64,000 bases of DNA, from contig JAWKIF010000011.1 in NCBI GenBank assembly GCA_041394405.1, forward strand, positions 1 through 64,000. The letters run 5' to 3'. Below are positions 7,840-17,212 of this stretch, piece after piece (position 1 is the stretch's first letter; each line of letters opens with the position of its first letter). This DNA is from Microthrix sp041394405 (GTDB lineage: Bacteria; Actinomycetota; Acidimicrobiia; Acidimicrobiales; Microtrichaceae). Both the position numbers and the translations under genes were made by a program. The notes beneath the pieces were generated by a model. That model saw nothing but the letters and a program-made list of their open reading frames with translations. It searched no databases and was not told the origin of the DNA.

Positions 7840-8925
7840 TCAGGGGCGCAGCAGGTCGAGGACGTCCAAGGCGAATCGCTCGGCCTCGGCCAGGTGCGGG
7901 TAGCCCGACAGGATGAACGACTCGATGCCCGCGTCGGCGTAGGCTCGGATGGTTGCCGCGACCTGATCGGGATCGCCAACGATGGCGGCTCCGGCCCCCG
8001 ATCGCGCCCGGCCAACGCCGGTCCACAGGTGATCCTCAACGAACCCGTCGTCGTCGGCGGCCTCCCGCAACTCCGCCTGGCGAGCGACGCCGGCGGAGGC
8101 CGTATCCAGGCTCCGGGCCCGGATGGCCGTGCCGGCGTCGGGGTCGAGGCGGCCGATCAGCGTTGCGGCCGCCTCCCGCGCCTCGGCCTCGGTCTCCCGC
8201 ACGATCACGTGGGCGCGAAAGCCGAAGCGCAGGGTGCGGCCGTGGGTGCCTGCCCGCTGGGTCATGGTTCGCACCACCTCGGCTGCCCCCGCTTGGGTCT
8301 CGGGCCACATCAGGTACACGTCCGCGGCACGAGCGGCGACGTCCATGGCGGCGTCGCTGAACCCTCCGAAGTAGAACGGTGGGCACCTGCCCGACACCGT
8401 GCCCAGACGGGGCGGCGCCACCGTGAGATCGTAGAACTCCCCGCGGTGGTCGACGTCGCCCCGGTCCAGGAGCGTCCGCAGGATCTCCATGACCTCCAGC
8501 GTGCGGCGGTAGCGGGGGTTGCTCTCCAACGGGGCGCCGGGAAGGTCGGAGCTGATGATGTTGATCTTCAGGCGACCCTGTGCCAGCTGGTCGAGTGTGG
8601 CCAACTGGCGGGCCAACTGGGGAGGCCAGTTCTCGCCGCAGCGCACCGCAACCAACGGGCTGATCTGTTGCAGCTGGGGGGCGATCGCCGAGGCGAACGC
8701 CACGGTGTCGATACCCAGGTCGTAGCCGCTGGGCAACAGGACGGTGTCGAATCCCAGGTGGTCGGCGCTGCGAACGATGTCGCCGCAATGCTCCCAGCTG
8801 CTCAGCAGCCGGGGTTCGCTCTGGCCGAGGTAGCGGTAGTCGTCGTCGCAGAGGGCGCCAAACCAGGCGATCTCCAACGGGGTGGTGCGGCCTGGTTCCG
8901 GGTGATCGGTTCTGGGTTCTTGCAT
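7840..8925 (-). CDS. LLM-class flavin-dependent monooxygenase (SsuD-like)
   Basis: 361-residue bacterial-luciferase-like TIM barrel that uses FMNH2 and oxygen. N-terminal EIAWFGALCDDDYRY, GFDTVLLPSGYDLGIDTVAFASAIAP, AVRCGENWPPQLARQLATLDQLAQGRLKINIIS, and PPFYFGGFSDAAMDVAARAADVYLMWPE follow the alkanesulfonate monooxygenase SsuD pattern; the C-terminus SFILSGYPHLAEAERF also fits. It could desulfonate alkanesulfonates or act on another small organosulfur or hydrocarbon. No ssuABC transporter or FMN reductase is adjacent. It lies between an aldo/keto reductase and the acyl-CoA ligase on one strand, a probable three-gene operon. Confidence 0.85.
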   Translation of the reverse strand: MQEPRTDHPEPGRTTPLEIAWFGALCDDDYRYLGQSEPRLLSSWEHCGDIVRSADHLGFDTVLLPSGYDLGIDTVAFASAIAPQLQQISPLVAVRCGENWPPQLARQLATLDQLAQGRLKINIISSDLPGAPLESNPRYRRTLEVMEILRTLLDRGDVDHRGEFYDLTVAPPRLGTVSGRCPPFYFGGFSDAAMDVAARAADVYLMWPETQAGAAEVVRTMTQRAGTHGRTLRFGFRAHVIVRETEAEAREAAATLIGRLDPDAGTAIRARSLDTASAGVARQAELREAADDDGFVEDHLWTGVGRARSGAGAAIVGDPDQVAATIRAYADAGIESFILSGYPHLAEAERFALDVLDLLRP

Positions 8926-8963
8926 GCGGTGTCCTCACATCGGATGGATCTTGGCGGGGCCGC

Positions 8964-9944
8964 CTACGGAAGCGGGGTGCCCTGGGCCGCTTCGAGCAGG
9001 CGGTACCAGTCGGCGGAGTCCAATTGCAGCTCTGGGGCGCGGGCGGCCTCGGCGATGCGGCCGAGGTGGCCGCTTCCCACGATGGGGATGACCGGCCCCG
9101 GCAGCGCACACAACCAGGCCATCGCCACCGTGGAGGCGGAGACCTCATGGGCGTGGGCCAGCCGGACGAGTTCGGTGGCAAGGTCGGGTACCGACTCGCC
9201 TGTGCCGAGACCGTCGGCCGACCGGTCGGGGGCCGCGTCGGCATCCTGGCGGGCGTTGACCAGGGAGGCAAGGGCACCCCCGGCCAGCGGCGACCAGGCC
9301 AAGACGGCTGCCCCCAACTCGCAGGCCAGCGCGTGGGTGCCGTCCCACAGCGGATCGAGATGGGCCAGCGACCACTGGGGCTGGAGGGCGGCCAACGGGT
9401 GGCGCAGGTGCGCGGCAACCGCCCTGGTGTGGGCGGCATCGAAATTGCTCAACCCGATGGCCCGAACCAACCCGTCGTCCACCAGTGCATCGAGCGTCCC
9501 CGCCAACTCGGCGGGCGCCGTGAGCACGTCGGGTCGGTGCACGAAGTACAGGTCGATCACGTCGGCCCCGAGGCGGTCAAGGCTGGCCTCGCAGGCGCTT
9601 CGCAGGTAGGTGGCGGATTGGTCGTAGGGCACACCGGGCACGATGCCCCCCTTGGTGGCCAGCACCATGGATCCGCGAAGGGCGGGGTCTGACGCCAGCA
9701 GTGCCCCCAGGAGCGCCTCGGCTCCGCCGAAGCCGGCCGGGGTGCCGTGCCCGTAGATGTCGGCGGTGTCGATCAACGTCAGCCCGGAGTCGAGGGCGGT
9801 GGTGATCCGGCGCCGGACGAGGTCGGGCGTGGGTGAGTCGTCAGCCAGGCGCCAGCAGCCGTAGGCGAGCGCGGGCAGGTCGGGGAGGACGGCGGTGATG
9901 GGAGTGTCCCTTCGTCGGTTGGCCGCCCCAACGCTACTGGCCAT
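8964..9944 (-). CDS. Aldo/keto reductase
   Basis: 326-residue NADPH-dependent aldo/keto reductase with a (beta/alpha)8 barrel. The catalytic set is visible: Asp and Tyr in IDTADIYG, Lys in VLATKGG, His in LYFVHRPDV. Also LSNFDAAHTRAV and VIPIVGSGHLGRI, which bind the NADP phosphate. Most like the YdhF-type group. It ends 38 nt before the flavin monooxygenase start and may be its operon leader. Substrate unknown. Confidence 0.85.
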   Translation of the reverse strand: MASSVGAANRRRDTPITAVLPDLPALAYGCWRLADDSPTPDLVRRRITTALDSGLTLIDTADIYGHGTPAGFGGAEALLGALLASDPALRGSMVLATKGGIVPGVPYDQSATYLRSACEASLDRLGADVIDLYFVHRPDVLTAPAELAGTLDALVDDGLVRAIGLSNFDAAHTRAVAAHLRHPLAALQPQWSLAHLDPLWDGTHALACELGAAVLAWSPLAGGALASLVNARQDADAAPDRSADGLGTGESVPDLATELVRLAHAHEVSASTVAMAWLCALPGPVIPIVGSGHLGRIAEAARAPELQLDSADWYRLLEAAQGTPLP

Positions 9945-10026
9945 GGTGAACCCGGCACCGATGCGGCGCCGGGTTGGTGCCCTCCACCCGAGGGCGGATG
10001 GTTAGAGTTCGCCGCCGGGAGGGACG

Positions 10027-11124
10027 ATGGCACGACCTGAGCAGCCGGCTGCACCCCTGCGCTACGGCATCATCGGTTCGGGAATGATGGGCTGCGAGCA
10101 CATCTTGAACCTGAACGAGATCGACGACGCCGTGGTGGTGGCGGTGGCCGAGCCGAACGAGGAACCCCGAGGCTGGACCCGGGCCTGCCTGGGTGAGCGG
10201 GCCGACGACGTGCCGATGTTTGACGACCACCGGGCACTGCTGGAGGGGGTGGACCTGGACGCGGTGGTGGTGGCCACGCCCAACTTCCATCACATCGAGG
10301 TGTTGCGCGACGTTCTGGCCACCGATGCCCACGTCATGTGCGAGAAGCCGCTGTGCACCACGGTGGCCGACGCCCGGGAGGCTCGCGACCTGGCCAGGGC
10401 GCGCCCTGCGGTGTCGTGGATGGGACTGGAGTATCGCTACATGCCCACGGTGGCCCGCTTCGTGGATGCTTTGGCTGCCGGGGCCGCCGGCGGCCTGGTG
10501 ATGTTGTCCATCCGGGAGCACCGGTTTCCGTTCCTGACCAAGATTGAGCACTGGAACCGCTTTTCGGCCAAGACCGGCGGCACGCTGGTGGAGAAGTGCT
10601 GTCACTTCTTCGATCTGATGCGGCTGGTGGCCCAGAGCGATCCGGTTCGCGTCATGGCCTCCGGCGGCCAAGACGTGAACCACCTCGACGAGCTGATCGA
10701 CGGGCGCCGCCCCGACATCCTCGACAATGCCTTCGTGGTCGTCGAGTTTGCCTCGGGCCTGCGAGCCCAGTTGGACCTGTGCATGTTTGCCGAGGGGGCG
10801 CCGGCCGAGCAGCACCTCCTCGGCGCGGGGTCCGAGGCCCGGGTGGAGTCGTGGGTGCCCGGCGCACGGGTGGAGGTGCAGCGACGTGACGGCACCATCG
10901 AGGAGATCGCCGCGCCGATGTGGCCGGAGGTGACCTACGAGGGCTTCCACCATGGTTCCAGCTTCATGGAGCATCTGGGGTTCATCCAGGCCATCCGCAC
11001 CGGTTCGCCCCCGGCGGTCACCTTCGATGACGGCCTGTGGGCGGTGGCCATGGGCGCGGCGGCCCATCGGTCCATCGACGAGGGACGCGTGGTCACCCTG
11101 GCCGAGCTGGGCGCCCCGTGGTAG
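10027..11124 (+). CDS. Gfo/Idh/MocA family oxidoreductase
   Basis: 365-residue NAD(P)-dependent sugar or inositol-type dehydrogenase. N-terminal Rossmann domain LRYGIIGSGMMGCEHI, VVVATPNFHH, and the conserved CEKPLCTT lysine-proline motif; the C-terminal alpha/beta domain has EYRYMPTV, EHRFPFLTKIEHWNRF, and KCCHFFDLM with the catalytic-type His. A purine-rich GGGAGGG precedes the ATG. It is divergent from the aldo/keto reductase. Substrate cannot be assigned. Confidence 0.87.
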   Translation: MARPEQPAAPLRYGIIGSGMMGCEHILNLNEIDDAVVVAVAEPNEEPRGWTRACLGERADDVPMFDDHRALLEGVDLDAVVVATPNFHHIEVLRDVLATDAHVMCEKPLCTTVADAREARDLARARPAVSWMGLEYRYMPTVARFVDALAAGAAGGLVMLSIREHRFPFLTKIEHWNRFSAKTGGTLVEKCCHFFDLMRLVAQSDPVRVMASGGQDVNHLDELIDGRRPDILDNAFVVVEFASGLRAQLDLCMFAEGAPAEQHLLGAGSEARVESWVPGARVEVQRRDGTIEEIAAPMWPEVTYEGFHHGSSFMEHLGFIQAIRTGSPPAVTFDDGLWAVAMGAAAHRSIDEGRVVTLAELGAPW

Positions 11125-11206
11125 CGGTGCGAACCGGCTCGTGCCCGAATGTTGCCGGGGCCGGGTCGACCCGGGTTCGATGCGTGGCGCCGCGTAGCCT
11201 GAGGTG

Positions 11207-11674
11207 ATGTCACTCACCTCAGCGCGCGAGACGTCCCGGGCTATCGACAACGGTGCGGTGCGATGGTCACGCGGGTTGGCCTGGGTGGCGCTTGCCGATG
11301 TTGCGGTGGTGTTGGTGTTCGTCTCCACGGGCCGCAGCAGCCACGACGAGGGCCTGGCCATCGGATCCATCCTGGCCACCGCCGCGCCGTTCCTCCTGGC
11401 GCTGGCCGGCGGCTGGGGCGTGCTCACGGGCCTGCGGGTGAAGTCCGCCCTCGGATCGTCATGGGCCGGATCGTGGACTCGCATGCGGGCGCCTTGGCCC
11501 GAAGGGGTGGCGCTGTGGCTGGTGACGGCGGCGCTCGGGTTGACGTTGCGCAACCTGGTGTTTGGCAAGGGCACTGCGGCGAGCTTCGTCGTGGTGGCCT
11601 TCGTGGTGTTGGGCGTGGGGCTGGTCGGCTGGCGGGCAGCGCTGGGAGCGGCGCGTCGCCGCGCGCAGGGCTAG
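11207..11674 (+). CDS. DUF3054 membrane protein
   Basis: 155 residues with four hydrophobic segments. The family signature is seen: ALADVAVVLVFVSTGRSSHDEG at the N-terminus, then ATAAPFLLALAGGW, a central Trp-Pro-Glu-Gly segment, and LRNLVFGKGTAASFVVVAFV near the end. DUF3054 proteins are small actinobacterial and haloarchaeal membrane proteins of unknown function. The ATG at 11207 is preceded by an in-frame GTG at 11204; the choice is not important. It faces the next gene convergently. Confidence 0.78.
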   Translation: MSLTSARETSRAIDNGAVRWSRGLAWVALADVAVVLVFVSTGRSSHDEGLAIGSILATAAPFLLALAGGWGVLTGLRVKSALGSSWAGSWTRMRAPWPEGVALWLVTAALGLTLRNLVFGKGTAASFVVVAFVVLGVGLVGWRAALGAARRRAQG

Positions 11675-11715
11675 CCCGGCCCCGACGTCCGGAGCGTTCG
11701 CCCGGTTCGCCTCGG

Positions 11716-13068
11716 CTACCGGGACACGGCGGCCCGAATGTTGGTGAGCAGGTCGTCCTCCGTGTCGTGGTACACGGTGGTCACGCCGGTGATGTCCTCG
11801 TGGGCTGAGGCGATCCAATCCATGACGCGGTGGCAGTCATCCTCGGTGCGGACCCGGGTGATGGACCCCAGCCGAAGCCCGGGTCGCTTGGGGTCCATGC
11901 AGACCGCCAGCGGAAGCACGTCTGCGCATTGCAGCATGATCTTCATGGTGCCGGCGTAGAGCGGCTGAAGATGCAGGCTGGGACCATCGTGGTCTTCACC
12001 CCGGAATCCCTGCCAGGCGCTGCGCACGCGGGCGGCGAAGTTGGCAGCAAGCGAGAGATCCTGGGAGCCGCTGGCCGCCATGGCCAGCAGCTGACCGCCC
12101 TGCTGGATGCGACGATCAAGGTCCGCCCGCATCAGCACGTTGGAGGCCCGAACCAGCTTGGGGTCGAGGCGGGCCCGGCGTCGCGAGTGCGTCTGGGGAA
12201 GCGAGAGGAAGATCCGGGCCATGTTGGTCACCACCGAGATGGCCGGAAGCCCGAATGCAGCCCGGGTGGTCACCATGCGGCTCACCATGATGTTGCAGTG
12301 TTCGGCCAGTTCCTCCTGGCTCAGCTCCTCGTTCAGCACCCCGTACGTGCGACCGTCACAGAGCGCCACGGTGAGCCCGGCCAGCACCATGGCGATATCC
12401 ACGATGTCGCCATGGTTCGTGACCAGCGCCAGGTTGCGGCCGTCGATCATCAGCCGATGGTGGATGTCGGCCAGCAGATCGGCCCGCGCCGGGTCGGCGA
12501 ACGCCGCCGCCAGGTGGTCGTCGAAGATGGGGGAGGCCGTGCGTGCATAGAGCTGGACGGTCTCGACGCCCTGGGGTTCGGGGTCGACGAACGTGGCCTG
12601 GGGGTAGTGGAATTCGACGTCCGGGTCGAACTCCAGCGGTGTCAGCATGGAGCTCTGGTCGGACCTGGCGAGTCCCGAGACCGCGTCGAAGTAGTGCTTG
12701 GGGTCGACCTCGGCGAGCAGGGAGTTGGCCCAGGCCTCGGGATCCTCCCGCTCGAAGCGTTCCGCCTCGTCGTCCTCGTGGTGGCGACGATCTTTGGCCT
12801 CCTCCCACGCCCCCTCGATGCGCCCCCGCAACCGGCCTCGCTCGTGGGTGGGTTGGTCGTCCGGCTCGGCGTCGGCGTCGGCCGGCTCGGCGCTGGCCGC
12901 AGGTGCGCCGTCATCGTCGGCCGGGTCGTGGGAGGGTGCCTCGTCGCCGGCGGGGCCCTGTGAGCCGTTCCGGAAACGTGGCTCGTCCGCCCCGAACTCG
13001 GGGTCGCCGGCTTCGTCGGTGGAGGTGTCGAATGGTGCCATCACGTGTCCGACCAGACGCAACGCCAT
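11716..13068 (-). CDS. Uncharacterised protein with acyltransferase-like HX4D motif
   Basis: 450 residues. The first 110 are acidic and disordered (D/E/A/P-rich) with a short basic-acidic helix. The rest is globular and has no signal peptide. NLALVTNHGDIVDIAMVLAG carries His-Gly-Asp-Ile-Val-Asp, which fits the H-X4-D catalytic motif of glycerolipid acyltransferases (PlsB/PlsC), and GGQLLAMAASGSQD further on is where such enzymes have their substrate-binding loop. This is a motif resemblance, not a family identification. An in-frame ATG at 13041 is the alternative start; neither has a clear ribosome site. It lies 28 nt downstream of the carboxyltransferase gene on the same strand, which would fit a lipid role. 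Confidence 0.5.
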   Translation of the reverse strand: MALRLVGHVMAPFDTSTDEAGDPEFGADEPRFRNGSQGPAGDEAPSHDPADDDGAPAASAEPADADAEPDDQPTHERGRLRGRIEGAWEEAKDRRHHEDDEAERFEREDPEAWANSLLAEVDPKHYFDAVSGLARSDQSSMLTPLEFDPDVEFHYPQATFVDPEPQGVETVQLYARTASPIFDDHLAAAFADPARADLLADIHHRLMIDGRNLALVTNHGDIVDIAMVLAGLTVALCDGRTYGVLNEELSQEELAEHCNIMVSRMVTTRAAFGLPAISVVTNMARIFLSLPQTHSRRRARLDPKLVRASNVLMRADLDRRIQQGGQLLAMAASGSQDLSLAANFAARVRSAWQGFRGEDHDGPSLHLQPLYAGTMKIMLQCADVLPLAVCMDPKRPGLRLGSITRVRTEDDCHRVMDWIASAHEDITGVTTVYHDTEDDLLTNIRAAVSR

Positions 13069-13096
13069 CAGGTCACATTCCGCGCTCCGGGCGGGC

Positions 13097-14965
13097 CTAC
13101 CAGGTGTCGACCGCGGGGCGGGCGGCGGCGGGTGGTGTGCCCGGTGCTGCGAGCAGCGCCGCGGCTATCCAGCGCCGGGTGTCGGCCGGATCGATGACGT
13201 CGTCAATCTCGAATTGGGCTGCCACGTTCAGCGCCTTGCCGTGGGCATATGCCAGCTCCACCATGGAGTCGAAGAGGGCCTGGCGGGCCGTCGGGTCGGT
13301 CTCCGCCTCCAACTCTGCGCTGAAGCCAAGCCGCACGGCTCCCTCCAGGCCCATGCCCCCCAGTTCGCCGGTTGGCCACGCCACGACGAACTCGGGCGCC
13401 TTGAAACTCCCCGCCGCCATGGCCTGGGCGCCCAGCCCGTAGGCCTTCCGGAGGATCACTGTCCCGCAGGGAACCGACAGGTTGGAGCCGGTGACGAAGA
13501 GGCGGCTCATGTGGCGCACTGCGGCCCCCTCCTCCGAGGATGGGCCGACCATGAACCCCGGGGTGTCGCAGACAAAGAGCACCGGCAAGCCGTGGGCGTC
13601 GCACAGCTGCAGGAAGCGGGCCGCCTTGTCGGCACCGTCCGAGTCGATCGCTCCGCCCAGGTGTGCCGGGTCGTTGGCCACGATGCCGAGTGGTCGGCCG
13701 TCGATCCGGGCCAGGGAGGTGATGATTCCGGGCGCGAACTGGCGCCGAAGCTCCATGCGGGAATCGGTATCCACCAACCCGTCCAGCACGCGCCGCACGT
13801 CGTAGACCTTGAGCCGGTCTTCGGGGATGAGGTGGCGCAGCAGGCGCTGATCGGGGGCGTCGTCGGCCGCCGTCGAGCCCTGGAAGTACCCGAGGTAGCG
13901 GCGGGCCGCGGCGACGGCCGCCTCGTCGTCGGCGACGCGCACGTCGACCACACCGTTGGCGCTCTGAACCTCGATGGGGCCGATCTCCTCCGGGGTGAAG
14001 GTGCCGAGGCCGCCGCCCTCGATCATGGCGGGACCGCCCATGCCGATGTTGGCGTCCTCGGTGGCGATGATCACATCGCAGCAACCCAACAGCGCAGCGT
14101 TGCCGGCGAAGCACCGGCCGGAGGCGATGCCCACCAGCGGTACCGTGCCGGACAGGCGACCGAAGAGGTGAAACGCCATGGTGTCCAGGCCCGACACGGT
14201 GGTGGTGTCGGTGTCGCCTGGGCGGCCGCCGCCTCCCTCGGCGAAGAGCACGACGGGCAACCGCTGGCGCTCGGCCAGTTCGAAAAGCCGGTCCTTCTTG
14301 CGATGGTTCTGGTAGCCCTGCGTGCCGGCCAACACCATGTAGTCGTAGCTGACCACCACCGCCCTGGCCCGCTCGGCGCCCACGCGTGCTGCGCCGATGG
14401 TGGCGATGCCACCCACGAGGCCGTCAGCAGGCGTGCGCGTGATGAGGTGCTCCTCGCTGCGCCGTCGCCGTTGGGCGGCCACCACGAGCGGCCCGTATTC
14501 CACGAAGGACCCCGCATCGGTGAGCTGGGCCAGGTTTTCCCGGGCCGTGCGGCGACCGCGTCGGTGCACCTTGGCGACCGCCTCGGGCCGGGCCGCGTCC
14601 TGTCCGAGCGCGTGTCGCGTGAGCACCTCGTTCAGGTCGACCCGGTCGGCTGAGGGTTCGGGCTCCTTCGCACCCGCCGATCCGCCCCGAAGGGACCCGG
14701 CGGGGCGGAGGTCGGCCACGTCCTCGCCCGCGTTCACCGGGGAGTCGGGCGACACCCACACGCATTCCACCCTGCCGGACACGGGGCTGGACACGTCGTG
14801 GTGCATCTTCATGGACTCCACGACGACAAGCACGGTGCCGGGCTCGACCTGGTCACCGTCAACGACCGGCACCTCCACGACTCGCCCGGTGACCGGTGAG
14901 GCGACCGTGATCGTCGGCTGGACCTGGTCGGCGGCGTCGTCGGCGGATGCATCGGGAACGGCCAT
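13097..14965 (-). CDS. Biotinyl domain-carboxyltransferase fusion (acyl-CoA carboxylase type)
   Basis: 622 residues. Residues of about 18-85 form a biotinyl/lipoyl domain with the biotin attachment motif ESMKMHH (Lys53). The remainder is a complete acyl-CoA carboxyltransferase: GRRTARENLAQLTD, YDYMVLAGTQGYQNHRKKDR, FAEGGGGRPGD, GIASGRCFAGNAALLGCCD in the N half and ARIDGRPLGIVANDP, FVCDTPGFMVGP, TVILRKAYGLGAQAMAAG in the C half. It should move CO2 from carboxybiotin to an acyl-CoA. Usually the biotin domain is on the biotin carboxylase subunit, so this order is unusual. No biotin carboxylase is nearby, so that partner must be encoded elsewhere. Confidence 0.85.
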   Translation of the reverse strand: MAVPDASADDAADQVQPTITVASPVTGRVVEVPVVDGDQVEPGTVLVVVESMKMHHDVSSPVSGRVECVWVSPDSPVNAGEDVADLRPAGSLRGGSAGAKEPEPSADRVDLNEVLTRHALGQDAARPEAVAKVHRRGRRTARENLAQLTDAGSFVEYGPLVVAAQRRRRSEEHLITRTPADGLVGGIATIGAARVGAERARAVVVSYDYMVLAGTQGYQNHRKKDRLFELAERQRLPVVLFAEGGGGRPGDTDTTTVSGLDTMAFHLFGRLSGTVPLVGIASGRCFAGNAALLGCCDVIIATEDANIGMGGPAMIEGGGLGTFTPEEIGPIEVQSANGVVDVRVADDEAAVAAARRYLGYFQGSTAADDAPDQRLLRHLIPEDRLKVYDVRRVLDGLVDTDSRMELRRQFAPGIITSLARIDGRPLGIVANDPAHLGGAIDSDGADKAARFLQLCDAHGLPVLFVCDTPGFMVGPSSEEGAAVRHMSRLFVTGSNLSVPCGTVILRKAYGLGAQAMAAGSFKAPEFVVAWPTGELGGMGLEGAVRLGFSAELEAETDPTARQALFDSMVELAYAHGKALNVAAQFEIDDVIDPADTRRWIAAALLAAPGTPPAAARPAVDTW

Positions 14966-15067
14966 GGCCCGAGCCTGCCACGGATGTCCGACGCGCCAGC
15001 GGGACCGGGTTCGGGCCGGCGGGACGCCCGGAGACCGCCGAGGTCAGGTGGGCGGGCCGAGGACGGG

Positions 15068-16438
15068 CTATCGGAGCAGGCTGAAGCCCACGCTGGCACC
15101 GCCGTCGGGCTCGTTGCGTGCCCACGTGGTGCCGCCCGAGGCCTCCGCTGCCGAGGCCACGATGGCCAGCCCCAACCCCGACCCCGGCAGGGCACGAGCC
15201 CCATCCGCCCGGTGAAAACGATCAAAGACCTTGGGCAGGTCCTCGGGTGGAATGCCGGAGCCGTGATCCCGAACCTCCACGGTCGCCCGGGTGTCGTCGC
15301 CCCGCACAATCAGCGAGGGCGCCTCGGCGGCGGGGCCAGCGAACTTCAGCGCGTTGTCCACCAGGTTGACCATGGCCCGTTCCACCAATGGCGCCTGGGC
15401 GATCGTCGTGACCGGTTGGGCATCCACGGCGACCGCTCGTCCGGTTCGTCGTGTTGCTCGCCGGGCCACCCGCTCCGCCAGCCGGTCGAGGGCCACCTCC
15501 GTGGGCGGCGCCTCGTCGCGGCGGTCGGTGGCCAGCTCCACGATCTCGTTGGTGAGGGTGGAGAGCTCCGCCACCTCGGCGTCGAGGTCGGCCAGCAAGG
15601 ACGCTCGTTCCTCCGGCGACAGGTCGGGGTATTTCGCCAGCACCTCGAGGTTGAGGCGAAGGCTGGTCAGTGGCGTCCGCAGCTCGTGGCCGGCGTCTTC
15701 CACCAGTGCTCGTTGCTGCGCGCGTGAGCGCTCCAGTTGGTTCACCATCGTGCCGAAGCTCTCCGCCAACTGCCCCACCTCGTCGCGGCCCGCCGGGGGC
15801 AGGGGCGTTTGGATGGAACCCGTCTCCGCCAGCTCGCCGGTGGCGCGCCTGAGTCGATGTAGCGGCGCAGTGGCCCCCCGCGTCAGCAGCCAGCCCACGG
15901 CGGCCGCGGCAGCGACGACGAGCAGGCCGATGACGCCCGAGCGTCGTCGGAGATCGGACGTGACCGACTGCACCTCGTCCAACGACCGTCCGGCCACCAC
16001 GGCGCCCGAGCCGGGAAGCCCGACGGCCAGCGTGCGAACCTCCCCCTGTTCGGTGGAGCGGGTGGAGAAGGTGAACTCGGTCGGATCTGCGCTGGGCCGA
16101 GCCGCAACGGAGCCGGCCTCCCGCGCCAGGCTCCGATCGGCCTCGTTCACCGTGACGACGTCCTCGCCCAGCGTTGTGCGTTCCTCTCCGGCCGCCGACA
16201 GCACCACCAGCCCGACGGGACCCAGCTGGAGGGCGCCAGGCGGCCGGGCATTGGGCCGGCCGGGCCGGGCCTGGGTCGCCGCAGCTGTGTCGACCTCCGC
16301 GACGGCGTCCACCAACGACTGGTCCACCTCCTCGGCCAGCCGGTTTCCGATGAGGCGCGACGACGTGGCCGTCACCACCCCGACCGCCAGCGCCACCAGC
16401 CCCGCCGAGAGCAGCGCCAGCTTCAGGCGCAGGCTCAT
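15068..16438 (-). CDS. Two-component sensor histidine kinase (MprB-like)
   Basis: 456 residues. TM1 about 6-24, an extracytoplasmic sensor region to about 165, TM2 about 168-187, a HAMP domain after RGATAPLHRLRRATGEL, HisKA with the phospho-acceptor His251 in EDAGHELRTPLTS, then HATPase with N-box NLVDNALKF, DHGSGIPPEDLPKVFDRF and GSGLGLAIV. The start ATG overlaps the stop of the response regulator (16435-16438), so the pair is translationally coupled. By architecture it resembles envelope-stress kinases of the MprB/CseC group. The ligand is unknown. Confidence 0.9.
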   Translation of the reverse strand: MSLRLKLALLSAGLVALAVGVVTATSSRLIGNRLAEEVDQSLVDAVAEVDTAAATQARPGRPNARPPGALQLGPVGLVVLSAAGEERTTLGEDVVTVNEADRSLAREAGSVAARPSADPTEFTFSTRSTEQGEVRTLAVGLPGSGAVVAGRSLDEVQSVTSDLRRRSGVIGLLVVAAAAAVGWLLTRGATAPLHRLRRATGELAETGSIQTPLPPAGRDEVGQLAESFGTMVNQLERSRAQQRALVEDAGHELRTPLTSLRLNLEVLAKYPDLSPEERASLLADLDAEVAELSTLTNEIVELATDRRDEAPPTEVALDRLAERVARRATRRTGRAVAVDAQPVTTIAQAPLVERAMVNLVDNALKFAGPAAEAPSLIVRGDDTRATVEVRDHGSGIPPEDLPKVFDRFHRADGARALPGSGLGLAIVASAAEASGGTTWARNEPDGGASVGFSLLR

Positions 16439-17151
16439 CGAGGCTCCGGTGAGAGCACGTATCCCACCCCTCGCACCGTGTGGATCAGGCGGTCCTCTCC
16501 GGCCTCCTCGGTCTTGCGGCGGAGATAGCGCACGTACACGGCCAGGTTGTTGGAGTCGCCGTAGTCATAGCCCCAGACCTGCTCGTAGAGCCGGGCGTGG
16601 CCCAGCACGATCTCGGCGTTGCGCGCCAGGGTGGCCAACAGATCGAACTCGGTGCGGGACAGCTCCATCTCGCGGTCGCCGCGCCAGGCTCGCCGGGAGG
16701 CTTCGTTGATGCGCAGGTCGCCCACGACGATCTCGTCGGCGTCCGACCCGCCGCCCTCCGGGCCGTGGCGGCGGAGCAGCGCCCGCAACCTGGCGAGCAG
16801 CTCGTCGAGCGCGTAGGGCTTGGGCAGGTAGTCGTCGGCCCCGGCGTCCAGCCCCCGTACCCGATCGGTGACGCCGTCTCGGGCGGTCAACATGAGAATG
16901 GGGGTGGCGTCGCCCCGTCGGCGCATGCCTTGAGCGACACCGACCCCGTCCACGTAGGGCAGCATCAGGTCCAGCACCACCACGTCGACAGGCTCGGCCG
17001 CCAGCGTGTCCAGGGCAGCGCGCCCGTCGGCCGCCGTGAGCACCCGGTAGTTCTCCAACCGAAGGGCTCGGTCGAGTGCCTCTCGGGCGGCCCGGTCGTC
17101 CTCCACCACCAGCACGGTGTGTGGGGTTGGGTCGACGTTCGAGCTGGTCAT
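16435..17151 (-). CDS. OmpR-family response regulator (MprA-like)
   Basis: 238 residues from the ATG at 17151. Receiver domain: acidic pocket VVEDD, phospho-acceptor Asp61 in VVLDLMLP, switch Thr in LMLTARDG, Lys in YLPKPY. The C-terminal winged helix contains LSRTEFDLLATLARN, YEQVWGYDYGDSNNLAVYVRYLRRKTE and IHTVRGVGYVL. A longer frame to 17211 runs into the promoter and is unlikely. It is followed in a 4-bp overlap by its kinase and is divergent from the repeat protein at 17351. The tandem TCTCAY repeats in between are its likely binding sites. Confidence 0.92.
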   Translation of the reverse strand: MTSSNVDPTPHTVLVVEDDRAAREALDRALRLENYRVLTAADGRAALDTLAAEPVDVVVLDLMLPYVDGVGVAQGMRRRGDATPILMLTARDGVTDRVRGLDAGADDYLPKPYALDELLARLRALLRRHGPEGGGSDADEIVVGDLRINEASRRAWRGDREMELSRTEFDLLATLARNAEIVLGHARLYEQVWGYDYGDSNNLAVYVRYLRRKTEEAGEDRLIHTVRGVGYVLSPEPR

Positions 17152-17212
17152 GGGGCCATTCTCGCCCACGCGCGTGGTTCGCGTGCTGAAGCGGGCCGTA
17201 CTTCCATGCACT

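Noticed and set aside
11701..11723. CCCGGT...ACCGGG hairpin between convergent genes
   Set aside because: Only 6 bp with an 11-nt loop; too weak to call as a terminator.
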